A stretch of 64,000 nucleotides of DNA from Basidiobolus meristosporus CBS 931.73 (GCA_002104905.1 MCFE01000448.1:1-64000); one strand, 5' to 3'; shown: positions 1 to 10,994, numbered from the stretch's first letter. Program-made: numbers and translations. The notes: generated by a model from the sequence alone, not told the origin.

Positions 1-646
1 TTCTTTTCCTGCCGTTCATAGCGTTGTTGCTAGGATTTACTTGACGGAGTTGTCGGCCAGAACGAGTGCGCAATGGACTTACATAGTCCGTCGGCGCAGT
101 GACATCATTCAGCAATGGTTTGTTTTTCAAGCTTGTCAAACCATTGGCATGCAACACGGGTTGAGGTGCGGCACCCTTCGGAGGGAGCTCACTTTCATCG
201 TTTTGCTGGTTCTCAGGATGTTGGGCTTCAGATGGGCTCGCAAAGGCCTTGTGGCCCGGGGTTAGAACTGGGGTTTGTGTGGAATCAATGGTTTTCATTG
301 GAGATGTATCCCCAGGATACACGTCCGACGGGCTTTGCTGCTCCTGTAAGATAGTTGGAGTAGCGGGTAAGGATTCCTGCGGTCCAAAATCCTGGTTTGT
401 TTCGTTGAATATGTTATTACAGGCTACTGGAGTTTTTGGTTTTTGCAGATCGGAAGGTCTGCCGGGAATGGTATGTATGTCTGGTGAAGACGGTGGTATT
501 TCTGGAGTTGCATTTGGGATGGACCTGGAACGCTCGAAGGTAGCCAGCTGCTCGAAATCCGAATTTTTCTCAGCATAAGAGATCACCCTACGACCACGTT
601 TACCGTACGTCTTGATAGTTTTGGTTTTGAATTTTAGTTCGAACAT
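1..646 (-). CDS. Disordered nuclear protein, possible Wapl-type N-terminus (3' part outside window)
   Basis: A minus-strand frame is open from an ATG at 646-644 to the left edge (215 codons) with no stop. An in-frame TGA lies about 30 nt upstream of the ATG, so this start is the first available. The protein is hydrophilic and rich in Pro, Ser, Thr, Gln and Asn, as expected for a disordered region, with basic patches near both ends. Close to the N-terminus it reads KTYGKRGRRVISYAEK, which resembles the short TYG(K/R)-basic motif I associate with the start of fungal Wapl cohesin-release factors; this match is from memory of the family and is weak. Another basic segment reads SPLRTRSGRQLRQ. The conserved C-terminal domain that would identify the protein lies outside the window. 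That this is coding is likely; the family is a guess. Confidence 0.6.
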   Translation of the reverse strand, partial: MFELKFKTKTIKTYGKRGRRVISYAEKNSDFEQLATFERSRSIPNATPEIPPSSPDIHTIPGRPSDLQKPKTPVACNNIFNETNQDFGPQESLPATPTILQEQQSPSDVYPGDTSPMKTIDSTQTPVLTPGHKAFASPSEAQHPENQQNDESELPPKGAAPQPVLHANGLTSLKNKPLLNDVTAPTDYVSPLRTRSGRQLRQVNPSNNAMNGRKR

Positions 647-3265
647 CTCAGGTTTGCGCAGGGGTATGCTCGCTCAATGAAATTCAGTGAATTGCTTTCG
701 TTACAGAGTGGATGGAGGGAGGACTTTTTATGGATATCTGGTGAGAAACCAAACAGACCGAGAGGGGGTTTTACGCACTAACCACAATACGTTGGGCGAA
801 CTGATGTCCAGTGGACCTTTACTCATCTCGCTAGCACAAATGTAAACAATCTCTGAAAAACAAAGCAGGCCAATCACACACAGTGATGAGCGCTCGATGT
901 CAATAAGATCTCCCAGGAAATTCATTGCTTATTTGAGACGAAAGTTAGACAAAATTGATTAAAAATGCCGATCCGGCTGTGTAGATGAAATCAATACCAA
1001 AACAAGCACTGCAGACATCGCGAACTCAAATTTACGGCCGTGAGGCCTTGAATCCCTCAACCAATCATAGCTACGCGTAAAGGAATGCCAGTTCGAGTTT
1101 TCAACATTGAATCACCGCCTATAGCGTGAGCGACAAGGGGGCTGCTGATGCAATGTGCCCACCGCGCAGGTTCTCCGGTGCCATACGAATGGATATAGGA
1201 GGGGGGTGCTGTGGATTCGGCCAGAGAGTGTATGCAGCTGTAGCCTCATTCTTGCTACTGATAGGCAGGCCCTAACCCTGAATTGCACATCTGCCCATCA
1301 ATTCCAAACTTGCCATAGGGTCTCGAATTGAAATACATTTTACATCGTGCAAGTTATCAGCTGGTCGAAGACATCGCCGAAATAATCGGCCTCAAGGCAT
1401 AGATTGAGGGATAGTTATTGCTATTCCCAATTCCCAATTCCCGTTCCCACCCTCTCCCTCTCCCTCTCCCCTCGCATTCACCACCACCATCACCCGCACC
1501 CGAACGCTCACAGGGCAAGATCCATAAATGTGATATAATTGATGATCAAGACCCTGATTTCCCAAACAACTAGGTAGTCCCAAAGGATGTGAAAGCTGTG
1601 TAACAGGGCCACATCAATCCAAATACAACTGTGTGAACCGTCTTCCTAGAGATCATGCTGTGGAGTAGTCTGCCAATCATCGAATATGCGCCTGCTCGGT
1701 GGGTATTCCCTTCACACTAGCAGGCACATGACCTCTGCTGATATGCAAGCCTGGATTGTGCTAGGTGAAAGAAGAATGGCGAATGGTGGCTTGATGCTTT
1801 GAAACCAGCCAGTCCATTTGCTTCACTGGTGACGGGGTGACATGGTCCCATCCACACCTACACTGCATTGCAATCAGTTACGGGAGAACAATGCAGGCCA
1901 GCAGCAAGCTATGAATGTCGTCTCAACGGGAGGCATGTGCTGTGTCTCGGGATGTTTCAATTGGCTCTATCACGTGACCTCCTGGCCGTGTGCATCAGTC
2001 CACTTGGTATCCAGGCACACTCATTCCGGGCACAGGCCTCGATACATCCAGATGATGTGCCAACGGCGGTCTGGTAGAGAGGCACGGAGCATTCAAAGTC
2101 ACCGATTGTTAGGGAAGCATTGCCTTGTCAATTCTCCATCCTGAGCTCTAACCTTCACCCTCGCCACTCCATCAAGAGACACGCATCCTGCACAGCCATT
2201 GGTGGAGATTGTTTCGAAGGCCGGAATGTCACCACCTACCTCATGGGCTCTATTATTTATTCCGGAAACTAATGAGTGCACTACTCAGACATATTGTAGC
2301 GAATGCATTGTGGATCATCTTGCCTTCTCTCCGCCCAGCGCTTAGATTGGCCAGCTCATTCAGTTATTAGGGATTCCCGATGTGTATAGGAAATTCCATG
2401 AAACAGCTGACGAGGAGGCAGCTGAGATTGGTGCATTCGGTCGCTATTGTTAATCTCGTCATTCGCATTGGCATGCTGCTATCAGCAAATCGGGCCAGGA
2501 GCCAATTCCTATAAGAGTTGCGGTACATCCAACTCACTCTAATTCAATTCCCTTGTGTTCTGCTCATTTCATCTCTTTCTGGAGAGCATTCCCTCGAGTG
2601 TGCACGGCGTCAAGTTGAACTTCCCCCCTTCATTCACAGTTGTTCGTATCTGTCCTCAGGCAGCATCCCGCAAGCGTGCTCCCGTGATTGCATTGCGAAC
2701 CGCAAACTTTCCACTGGTTCCAAGGTTACAACTTACCCATCTGCTTAACGGACGGTATTCAAGCTCCTCCCAGTCCAACACCGCAGGTGCAAGCCCACGC
2801 CAGTCGCGAGTCTTTTCTCTCTAAATTCCTGGTTTTAACTTAACTATTTAATCTATCTATTCCGCTCCCTCCCCTTCCCCTATACCCTTCTTTTCAGAAG
2901 CACTTGTAAGGCCTGATACGTGCGTGCGTGTGTCTGCGTATATTTGTCTCGGAATTAAGTTCGCCTGGCTCTTTTCAGCCACCATCCTATATCGGACATC
3001 TTGGTAGTGATCCGCCCCTTGAGCTCGACTAAGTATTTCAGCTGACTTTACATTTCATAAGCCGGTTTCTTTTTGCCAAGCATGGAATTGTAAACAAGCG
3101 ACTGCTCTATGCCCATTGACGTGTATTATATACCTACAGTTCACACTAAGACTAAACTAGCCTAGGCTCTTTCGTCGATTCACCACACTACACTCGATTG
3201 TACTTACATTTCCTTGACCACTCGAACCAACCCAAAATTGTCCATCTGGCACACACCATCATATC
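647..3265. other. Divergent intergenic region
   Basis: About 2.6 kb lies between the leftward gene starting at 646 and the rightward kinase starting at 3266, so it must hold both promoters. Short open frames occur on both strands but none has family resemblance or convincing coding composition. A (CTCTCC)n tract lies at about 1449-1472. From about 2820 to 3265 the plus strand is pyrimidine-rich, as in many fungal 5' leaders. I see no RNA gene or transposon. Confidence 0.6.
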
Positions 3266-4522
3266 ATGAACGCTTGCGAAACACGTGCCCTACCCGCGAA
3301 TACCGTCTTCTACGGCGATGATCGGTCTACCGATGATTCCGGCTTACCATTCGAATTTGGAACCGTCCTCGAAGATCCCAATACCGGCAATATCTTTACG
3401 CTCCTGGATTTTCTTGGTAGCGGCTCGTACGCCGTCGTATACCGCGCCAGAGATGAGGCCACTGGATCCACATGTGCTTTGAAATGCCTTTCCAAGCTTT
3501 CCCTCTCCGAGGAAATGTTGGCTCTGCAAAAGATCGAGGTCAGCATGCATCAGGCAGTCGGTCGCCATCAGAACATCGTTCAATTGGAGAGCTTTTTTGA
3601 GACGTCTGACTGGCTCTTCCTGGTCTTGGAGTATTGCGAGGGAGAGGATCTGTTCAACTGGATCAATCGTAACGCCGATTATCAGGCTGACGGCCAACCT
3701 GGCTATCAGGCAGAGATCGACCGTCTACGAACAATCAAGCTGATCTTTGACCAGATCCTGGACGCCGTACTCTTCTGCCATCAGAACAGTGTATATCATC
3801 GGGATCTCAAGCCCGAGAACTTCATGGTCACCCGCAATGGAGTTGTGAAGCTTACGGACTTTGGACTTGCCACCGCTGAGGAGTACTCCACTGACTACGA
3901 ATGTGGCAGCAAGCCCTATCTCAGTTACGAGAGCCGCAACTTCTACCGGGCGCCCTACTCGTCTCGCCAAGCAGACATTTGGTCGCTCGGCATCATTTTC
4001 CTGAATCTCCTCTATCACCAATGCCCCTGGGATGATCCCAGTGCTGGCGAGAGTGAGGTATTCGCCTCCTTCATGAAGGACAAGGTCTCATTCTTGAGGC
4101 AAAAATTCGAGTGCCCAAGGGAGGTTGCCGAGTTCCTGGCCACACAAGTGTTCTGCCTGGAGAGCGATCATGGTCGTAAAGGCCGGATCAATCTGCTGCA
4201 GTGGAAGTGCTGGTGTACTGACTTGGTGAAGAACTATGTTGCCTCGTTCTTCGAGGAGACTTGGCACGATGGGTCCATCGACATCCCCGCCCACAGATCT
4301 CGCCAAGAAGAGGGGGCGCTCTTTTCCGCTGGAGAATCCAGCAAGTCCTCATGGACCGAGGATCTTGATGATGACGAGGAGATGGATTTCAACGAGCCAG
4401 TCCATTTTGATGACGAAGACTACGACTCGGCATACGGTTCATTTTCGATGAAAAGTGGATTCTCACATGAGGATGACATTGCTGCTGCTCTGGAGGACGA
4501 GTTTGGTTCACTGCAGTTGTGA
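3266..4522 (+). CDS. Serine/threonine protein kinase, Ran1/Ksp1-like
   Basis: Single-exon gene of 418 codons. The kinase domain spans about residues 40-310: glycine-rich loop GSGSYA (51-56), ATP-anchoring Lys in ALKCL (73), a Glu in the alphaC position (about 91), catalytic HRD at 178-180 followed by LKPEN, and DFG at 198-200. All catalytic residues are present, so activity is expected. The usual APE at the end of the activation segment is replaced by SYE (220-222) in SKPYLSYES; altered APE motifs of this kind are known in the Ran1/Ksp1/Sks1 branch of fungal kinases, which control the switch between growth and meiosis or nutrient responses. The C-terminus (about 345-418) is an acidic Ser-rich tail. 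The ATG follows a pyrimidine-rich leader, and an AATAAA lies at 4732-4737. Family placement comes from motifs, not alignment. Confidence 0.9.
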   Translation: MNACETRALPANTVFYGDDRSTDDSGLPFEFGTVLEDPNTGNIFTLLDFLGSGSYAVVYRARDEATGSTCALKCLSKLSLSEEMLALQKIEVSMHQAVGRHQNIVQLESFFETSDWLFLVLEYCEGEDLFNWINRNADYQADGQPGYQAEIDRLRTIKLIFDQILDAVLFCHQNSVYHRDLKPENFMVTRNGVVKLTDFGLATAEEYSTDYECGSKPYLSYESRNFYRAPYSSRQADIWSLGIIFLNLLYHQCPWDDPSAGESEVFASFMKDKVSFLRQKFECPREVAEFLATQVFCLESDHGRKGRINLLQWKCWCTDLVKNYVASFFEETWHDGSIDIPAHRSRQEEGALFSAGESSKSSWTEDLDDDEEMDFNEPVHFDDEDYDSAYGSFSMKSGFSHEDDIAAALEDEFGSLQL

Positions 4523-5358
4523 TCTACTCGTCTCGTAATTTATACTGTTTATTGTTTGGGAATTCCGGGCGAATCCCGGCTGGACGCTACTGTGATTATG
4601 AAGTCCCGGGTGTTTGCTTGAATATTTCCGTTTTGACCCCCGCTCCCCTCCCCTCCCTCTCCACACGATCCCTCATTGGCGCCTGGTTTCTCGACCACTA
4701 AACTCGGTGACGAAGTTGGGCGACTTTGAAAAATAAAACCGAACTATAAACATCCATTTTGAGGGTAATTTGTGAAAGAACGGTCAGGTGATATGGTATC
4801 TCAGCATCGCCTGAGAAGTACCGAGCAATTCGAGAGGTCCTTTCCCTCTGGAATTGGCTAGTGAGTCATAGAAGGAGGGCCTGGAACGGCTCTGCAGCTT
4901 GGTGCTTCACCATCTACTGATGATGTTCCAATGACAGGAACGCAGAGGGAAAATTTATTGTGGTTTCAATGGTGTTCCCGCTTGATCTCACGGTTGAAAG
5001 CTAGTAACGAGATCTCGTTCTCTACCCTTACCGATGGCTAGAGAGTTGCTTCGGAAGTTGCTCCCAGAGGTGAATGGATACACACAGCCCGGGACATGGA
5101 AAGAAAAGCAAAGGGGTGATAATGTGAAGAATGCAAGGATTTGCTCGAATACTACATGGCTTTATGCTGGAGTGAGCAGAGGAGGGGGGCTACGGGGAGG
5201 ACTGCGTTCTCATTTAACCCTATTCTTGAGATACTGAAGCGGCCTGTGGCTTGAGGCTTGACTAGGGAATGCTGCAAAGTTATAGTAGTGTTCATCAAAT
5301 TTCGAGCCAGTCTCATACTTACCACATGGAGTCGATGCGCGAGCCAACCCATGAGCAC
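4523..5358. other. Convergent intergenic region
   Basis: This is the 3' flank shared by the kinase (plus) and the sororin-like gene (minus). It holds the likely poly(A) signal of the kinase (AATAAA at 4732-4737). Small open frames within it have no recognisable family. No repeats or RNA genes were seen. Confidence 0.6.
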
Positions 5359-6939
5359 TTAGATCACTAGCTCTTCCTCCAACTGGAAAGCGTCCACTTC
5401 CTTGAAATAGTCCTTACGCCTTTTAATACTGTCATCGGTCTCGGACTAAAGGGCACATCAAACCTGCTGTCAACAAATGATCATCAAAGAAACGCCATTC
5501 ATGGTACTTACACCTGAGCTCTCTTCATGCTGCGGCATGCGACGCCTTCCAGGAACATACTTCCCCTATATCGAGCACCTATTATTAGACAAAACATCAC
5601 CTTGACACAATGTGGCGTTGCCTATACCTTCTCTGCCACCCTGCTGCGCCGGGCGGGAACGTTTTTATCTTGAACCGTATTTCCAGTCTACCGAAATCCG
5701 TTAGTAAGCCGTCCAGGAGTTCACCCAGAATTGTTCTAGAGAACTCAATACCTTTCTTGGCTTGCGTTGGCGTGTTTTCGGGGCATTTTCTTGGCCATCC
5801 AGTGATTTCTTTCCTCTACGCTTTGGCAGTAGGGCCGTGAAATCTTTGACCGCCGTCTCTTTCTTCCGGTTGCTTCTGAGGGCATATTTCAACGAAGAGA
5901 GCGGCCGTTTGGAGGGGGGGCGGTCGATTACTATACATGGTTCGGTGTTTTCCTTTTCTGAGTCCTCAGAGATGTCGGAGGCTTTTGGTGTATGTATACG
6001 GAATGCAGGTGAGCTGTCTCTAATATTTCGAAGGTTGTCCAGGCTAACAGGCTTGACCGGAGTCAATGGTTGTCGTGGTGGAGGTGTTTGATGTCTACGT
6101 GTTCTAACTATCTGCTCCACTTCAGCAAAGCCGAATGGATCACCTTCGATAGCGTTGTTGAAAATCTCAGTTGACAGTTTTCCATTGGATTCCTTGTCAA
6201 GATGTTCAATCACTTCTATTGGTTGGTTGGAAGGTTCAGGCGCAGGTTCCTGCGAAGGTAAACGAGCGACAGGCTGAGGGCGTAAACGCAATACTTTCGT
6301 TGTGGTGATTTCTTTTTCCTTTCCCTTTCCTTTGCCCATTGTTGGAAAAGAGGTCAAACGTGTGGAGGAGTCGGTGGGCTGCTCCAAGCTGATTGCTTGG
6401 ACTCTTCTATTAAATGAGGTTTTCTCAAAGCCGGTTGGTGTTTCTATACTGTTGCTCAACTCTGCTTCCGCCATAGCGACCAGGCGAAACAAAAGAGAAG
6501 TCAGATTAGGTTAGAAGCACAGAATATGAGAAAGATTAACACTGAGAAACCGACCCTGAAGAAATGGAGAAATAGGGCTGCTAGGCCTCAAGTTCCCGTT
6601 AAGAGTGCTTTTGGGTGTAGAGGTAACTACTTCCCGATAGTCACCAATCTTCTCAAGGAACTCCAACGGATTTTCCCTGTCGCTTAGTACCTCGTAAGGA
6701 TCACTAAAGAGTGAGGAATGTTGGGAATGGGTGTCGTGCCTACGGTCAGCGAAAGTGGCAACGCCTTGGCCAATAGAAGAGGAGGGTGGCTGTTGGGAAG
6801 TGGAGGTGGAGGCATCGGCACTGCTCAGATTATTTGTGGGAGAGGGAAGCTGATCGTCACTGGTAACTGGTGGAGGCGTTTCTGGCACAATCTCGGCCTT
6901 CTTTTTCCGCGAACGTAGTCCTTCCCTAGGCATTTTCAA
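5359..6939 (-). CDS. Sororin-like cohesin-protection factor (five-exon model)
   Basis: Minus-strand gene. Proposed exons 6939-6543, 6461-5752, 5687-5628, 5565-5512 and 5445-5359 give about 435 residues. Introns: 81 nt (uncertain; GTGTTA donor, an alternative donor lies 12 nt upstream), 64 nt (5751-5688, branch TACTAAC), 62 nt (5627-5566) and 66 nt (5511-5446, GTAAGT donor). The phases of the last three fit exactly. The product is disordered and basic. Three short motifs point to sororin: DPFGF (about residue 239; FGF motifs bind Pds5), a KEN box in SEKENTEP (about 301; APC/C degron), and a C-terminal KRRKDYFKEVDAFQLEEE, which matches the aromatic-acidic F..L..E ending of the sororin domain. 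In that family the protein protects sister-chromatid cohesion by counteracting Wapl. Without the small 3' exons the frame would end in an unremarkable tail, so the splice model decides the call. The family call is inference from motifs. Confidence 0.6.
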
Positions 6940-9051
6940 AGTACTGCTTCGTTAATTGGCAACTGGAATACTGCTGGTAGGAAAAGGTGGCTTATTAATG
7001 GTTCTGGGAGGGTGGTACTGTGGGAAGCGTGTTTTGTTGGTTCTATAGCGAAGTGAAGGCGGTCTCAAGTTCGATGATGATGATGATGTGTGTCACTTGT
7101 AAGGGAAAGGTTGGAGGAATGACTGGCCATGGAAAGAGAAAAGCAAATATATTAATGATCAGGAATGGCGACTGCTAAGTAGTCTATTGGCCGGTAAGGG
7201 CCAGGACGGCGTTACTGTAGCAAATCAACTCCATTGATATCCAAAAATGAATTCACCTCGATATTGTTAATTTGGCGGCCCCGCATGTATATACGTTGAT
7301 CATACCCTCCGCAGCAGCATGTATCCTTCGAGCAAATCATGCGCCAACCCCGAAATCCCTCTATTCTGATATCCCTGCTACAAGAGATTATTGGGGGAAA
7401 ATGCAGGTCTTGTGTAAATTGGGAAATTAGTACTCCAATTAAATACGATCGAGGCACTTATTGATCAGTAATAGTTAGATGTACCAGGTGATAAATCACC
7501 AAACATTCTGGATACCAGCTCTGAGCACATGGTGGCAATGCTGATTATGCCAAACGTGCGAACCCTATCAAGTCCCCCGAAATATATTCTTCAAGCACGG
7601 GTTTTGTGGTCAGTAGCAACACAAGCCAGAAAGCACATATTCCTGAAAGTATGATTCCAACGACTGATTTGTTGGTGCAAAAACCCAGCCCTCGGTGTCA
7701 TCGAAAGATAACGGATGGATTGTATTGTAACAGATGTTGAAGACTCGCACGTAGCGGAGGGAAATACTTGGGCCTGTAACATCAAAGCCCAGTGTGGAAT
7801 CCAATGCGAATCATATGCTGCATAGCACCATTCTTGGAATGTATGGTGAGTGGCTACTTGGAGATCACTCGAGTGCCGCAACATTAGGACATCAGCAGTA
7901 CGGGACGAAACACTAACAGCGTGGACAACGGGCTGCACTCTAAGGAAAAGCCCGGTTTCGTCAGATATACAGTTTTTAACCCAAGAACCTAATGCTGGAC
8001 ATGGTGCAGGGTTTTGGGGAGAATTGGAACTGATTTGGAGGACTAGTGGATTTGCATGATATTCACTTGGTGATTTGTTGATAAAGCATCCATACCGTCA
8101 GGAGAGCCTCGTAAAACCAATGCCAAGAATATGTTGAGAATGGCCCTTAGAAGCAGTTGTTCGCAACACCACACCAGATACCAAGACCGAAGAGAAATTA
8201 CCCGGCGTCCTATGGAATGCACTGATGGAAATGTGACCAATTATACTGTAGCATCACTGCGACTTCAGGCAGCAGGATCTAAAATCGGGGCAAGTGGCCT
8301 TGCAAAGAATAGGTATCGATGCAAAAGATGTACTTCCAGTTGCAGGCTGGCATTCTCGGAGCAACACACCAAAATCATCGAGTAATGATCATAATCAACT
8401 ATCTGCTGAAATTAAGTGCTGCTGGGCCACCTGACCAGTTTAGATATGTCTCGTAGGACAACGATGAGGGGTTACTCTCCTAGGATAGCGTAGAATCGGC
8501 GTGGAGTGGAAACAAACTAAAACCACTCAAGGGCGATTGGTGGTGGCATATGGTGTGAGGAGTTTGTACACATTCTCCACTGGTAAATGCTGGTGCAGAT
8601 AGCAATAGTGGATGAACATTCCTAGCAGCATACATAGCCAGCATCATGAAGTTCCAGCGCCCGACCGGGCCAACACCGCAACCGACGCGTTCGAAGGGAT
8701 AAGAACGCTGAACCGATAGGAAGTGAGGTTTGATTCGAAGCACCGCGTCCCCGGGATCCATACACTTCGGTACCCAAAGGCAGCCGGTATCCATCTAATT
8801 CAGCTTCTTATCTAGAGCTTGATTTACAGCAGCAGCAATCTTAGAAGTGAGTGCATGTACACATAGTAAAGGCCATGCGAGCTCAAAATCAGTGCTGGAA
8901 ATACCACATCTGTACACTGCTCAGTTCTCTCCCTGTGCATTAGCCACGAGTGACAGCGAATTTTAGTATTTAGAAGAGCATCGCACCAATCTGTTTTAGG
9001 CTTTTATTTCACCACGTACTGAGCCTACACTTCAATAAAAGATCCAAAACC
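6940..9051. other. Intergenic region without a supported gene
   Basis: Upstream region of the sororin-like gene and 3' flank of the small secreted protein. It contains a (GAT)n tract at about 7072-7088. Several frames of 60-115 codons (7212-7457, 7591-7938 and 8480-8794, all minus) were read; none has a recognisable domain, signal peptide or splice partner. No transposon signature was seen and CpG is present as in neighbouring host DNA. Confidence 0.55.
9003..9008 (-). terminator. Candidate poly(A) signal of the small secreted protein
   Basis: AATAAA on the minus strand, about 45 nt beyond the stop codon at 9052. The position is right for 3' end formation of the short gene. Confidence 0.45.
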
Positions 9052-9345
9052 TTAGGTAGGGATCTCGGGTTGACCGGATAGTGCTTGGAAACTATCACTC
9101 TTGACTGGCGCACCAGCCCCTTCCTCTCCCTTGTTCTCACCAAATACCCCAGGGGCGATCTCAACTAAAGGCTTCTTCGGAGCAGGCTTCGCAGTCACTG
9201 GTTTGCGGATTTTGCCGGCGATGAAGTCTCTGACGTTGCTGACTCCCTTCGAAATGCCCGTTGAGATGTCCTGGAAGATGTTTGGCTTGGCAGTAACCTG
9301 AAGAATCATACACACTAGAGCTATCAAGTAGATGCTGAGCCTCAT
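9052..9345 (-). CDS. Small secreted protein, no recognised domain
   Basis: 97-codon single-exon gene. Residues 1-19 form a clear signal peptide: Met-Arg, a hydrophobic core LSIYLIALVCMILQV, then T-A-K with likely cleavage after Ala19. The mature part (about 78 residues) has no cysteine and is rich in Lys, Pro, Gly and Ala, with an amphipathic stretch (DISTGISKGVSNVRDFI) followed by a TAKPAPKKP linker. A TATA-like element (TTATAAATA on the minus strand, 9411-9419) lies about 70 nt upstream of the ATG and a poly(A) signal follows the stop, so this is a compact complete transcription unit. Size and secretion signal resemble fungal effector-type or cell-wall-associated small secreted proteins. 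I do not recognise the family and assign no function. Confidence 0.75.
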   Translation of the reverse strand: MRLSIYLIALVCMILQVTAKPNIFQDISTGISKGVSNVRDFIAGKIRKPVTAKPAPKKPLVEIAPGVFGENKGEEGAGAPVKSDSFQALSGQPEIPT

Positions 9346-9410
9346 TTTGGTGAATCGAGAAGGAGAGAGAAGGGATGCGGTAGCGCAAGAATAATGTCAC
9401 TTGCCCTGCA

Positions 9411-9419
9411 GTATTTATA
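9411..9419 (-). promoter_or_regulatory. TATA-like box of the small secreted protein
   Basis: The minus strand reads TTATAAATA about 70 nt upstream of the start codon at 9345. Composition and distance suit a core promoter. Confidence 0.5.
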
Positions 9420-9690
9420 ACTCGCACTCCATGACACTGTTTCATGTGCAGATCACTTTGCCAACGTAGTGCTGTGTGGCTGACGACGTATGTTTCTCAT
9501 GTGTGCAGGTCAGTTTCAAAGTTTGCCTTGTTCATTCTTTCCCTAATGTCTGCCAATCATTTGGTACATGAAACCATCGTACCTTGGGTAACAACCTTCG
9601 ATGTCTTGAAACTTCAGTTCCACCTACAGACAGCCACACACCGACTGGATGCCGCTGAGGGGTTTCATTGGCTTCCAGCATTATCATTGC

Positions 9691-9746
9691 CAATACCATC
9701 GCCATCGCCATCGCCATCGCCAATGCCACTGCCACTGCCACTGCCA
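9691..9746. repeat. Hexanucleotide microsatellite (GCCATC)n / (GCCACT)n
   Basis: Tandem six-base units of two related types lie in the intergenic region between the small secreted protein and the Rab gene. An 111-codon frame across them reads as alternating low-complexity residues and is not credible as a gene. Confidence 0.85.
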
Positions 9747-10009
9747 ACTCCCACCTACCCGCTCATGCTAGTTGCTTGATTGTTGATTATTTTGGGGGAC
9801 GAAGTTTGATCGGTTGAGGGCCATGCCAACCCTAGGGACTCTGGACAAGTCCCGATTGATGCTGGGTGCCAATGATTGGCCTCCAATAGCCATGGACTGA
9901 TGACTCCTACGTTCATATCCCAAACGGCTCTCCCTCGATCCCTAGTCTTGCATAGCGTCATCGCCTAGTCGACAACCACGCCCCACTGAGCAGTGTTGAT
10001 ATCAGCATA

Positions 10010-10034
10010 CCACACCACACCACACCACACCAAC
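10010..10034. repeat. (CACAC)n pentanucleotide repeat touching the Rab start codon
   Basis: Five-base units CACAC are repeated up to the CAACATGG start context at 10035. The repeat therefore forms the last bases of the 5' leader. Confidence 0.8.
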
Positions 10035-10994
10035 ATGGACAGAGACGAGGAGTACGATTATTTATTCAAAGGTAACGACGTCGGAGAGACACCCAGCCCC
10101 CCAGTTTTAAACAAATTGTTCTTTCTATTAGTTGTTTTGATTGGGGATTCTGGGGTTGGGAAATCCAATCTTCTTTCCCGCTTCACCCGTAACGAGTTCA
10201 ATTTGGAGTCGAAATCAACCATCGGCGTGGAGTTCGCAACAAGAACCATACAGGTGGAGGGAAAAACCATCAAGGCGCAAATTTGGGACACAGGTACTTT
10301 ATTCTCTCTTCATTTCACGCCCCACATAGTACTCATCTCTTCCGCAGCTGGACAAGAGCGTTATAGAGCAATCACCAGTGCGTATGTACAGACCATTCAG
10401 GCTTTCCCAGAGCGTCGCATCCTGCTCACTCACCCCTCCCTCTTTGCCACTTAGCTATTATCGTGGTGCGGTAGGTGCCTTGCTGGTCTATGACATTGCA
10501 AAGCACGCCACCTACGAGAACGTCGACAGATGGCTTCGAGAGTTACGAGACCATGCCGACAGCAACACCGTGATAATGCTGGTCGGCAACAAGAGTGATT
10601 TGAGACATCTCCGAGCCGTACCGACCGAAGACGCCAAGCAGTTCGCCAGTAAGTCCAATGGAATGTGCAGTAGTACACAAATATGACCAAGCATAACTTA
10701 CCCCGACTGGAATCCCAAATAGCCGAGAATCAGCTGTCATTTATTGAGACCTCTGCGCTTGATTCCAGCAATGTGGAGCTTGCTTTCCAGAAGATCTTGA
10801 CCGGTAGGTGCTTTTCCATTTGTCAATAACGAAGCGCAAGAAGCTGAACGACCTTCCTCCGATGGGCGACAGAAATCTACCACACCGTCGCTAGTAAAGC
10901 GTTAGAGTCGTCCGAGGCTGCTCCAAAGCCCGGTGGCGGCACAACCATTGATCTCAGTGCCAACGAGGCCAGCACCAAGAGTGGCTGCTGCTAA
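10035..10994 (+). CDS. ypt3: Rab11-type small GTPase (Ypt3/Ypt31 family)
   Basis: Six exons: 10035-10071, 10132-10293, 10348-10381, 10455-10648, 10723-10803 and 10873-10994, coding for 209 residues. The five introns (60, 54, 73, 74 and 69 nt) have GT..AG ends and compatible phases. The product has every Rab signature: P-loop GDSGVGKS, effector region with [11 protein letters not shown], switch [26 protein letters not shown] and ETSAL for guanine binding, and a C-terminal GCC prenylation motif. The YDYLFK start and the [15 protein letters not shown] switch are typical of Rab11/Ypt3/Ypt31, which direct traffic from the trans-Golgi and recycling endosomes to the plasma membrane and growth sites. 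The length is normal for the family. No defect was seen. Confidence 0.95.

Noticed and set aside
5688-5724. 37-nt intron in the sororin-like gene
   Set aside because: It is possible (GTGAAC..GTAG with the same branch site and phase), but other introns here are 54-81 nt; the 64-nt version with donor GTATTG was preferred. The alternative adds nine residues.
7212-8794. Several minus-strand frames of 80-115 codons
   Set aside because: No domains, no signal peptide, overlapping frames of equal length and no plausible splicing between them.
9444-9779. 111-codon frame across a microsatellite
   Set aside because: Its second half is only the translation of a hexanucleotide repeat.
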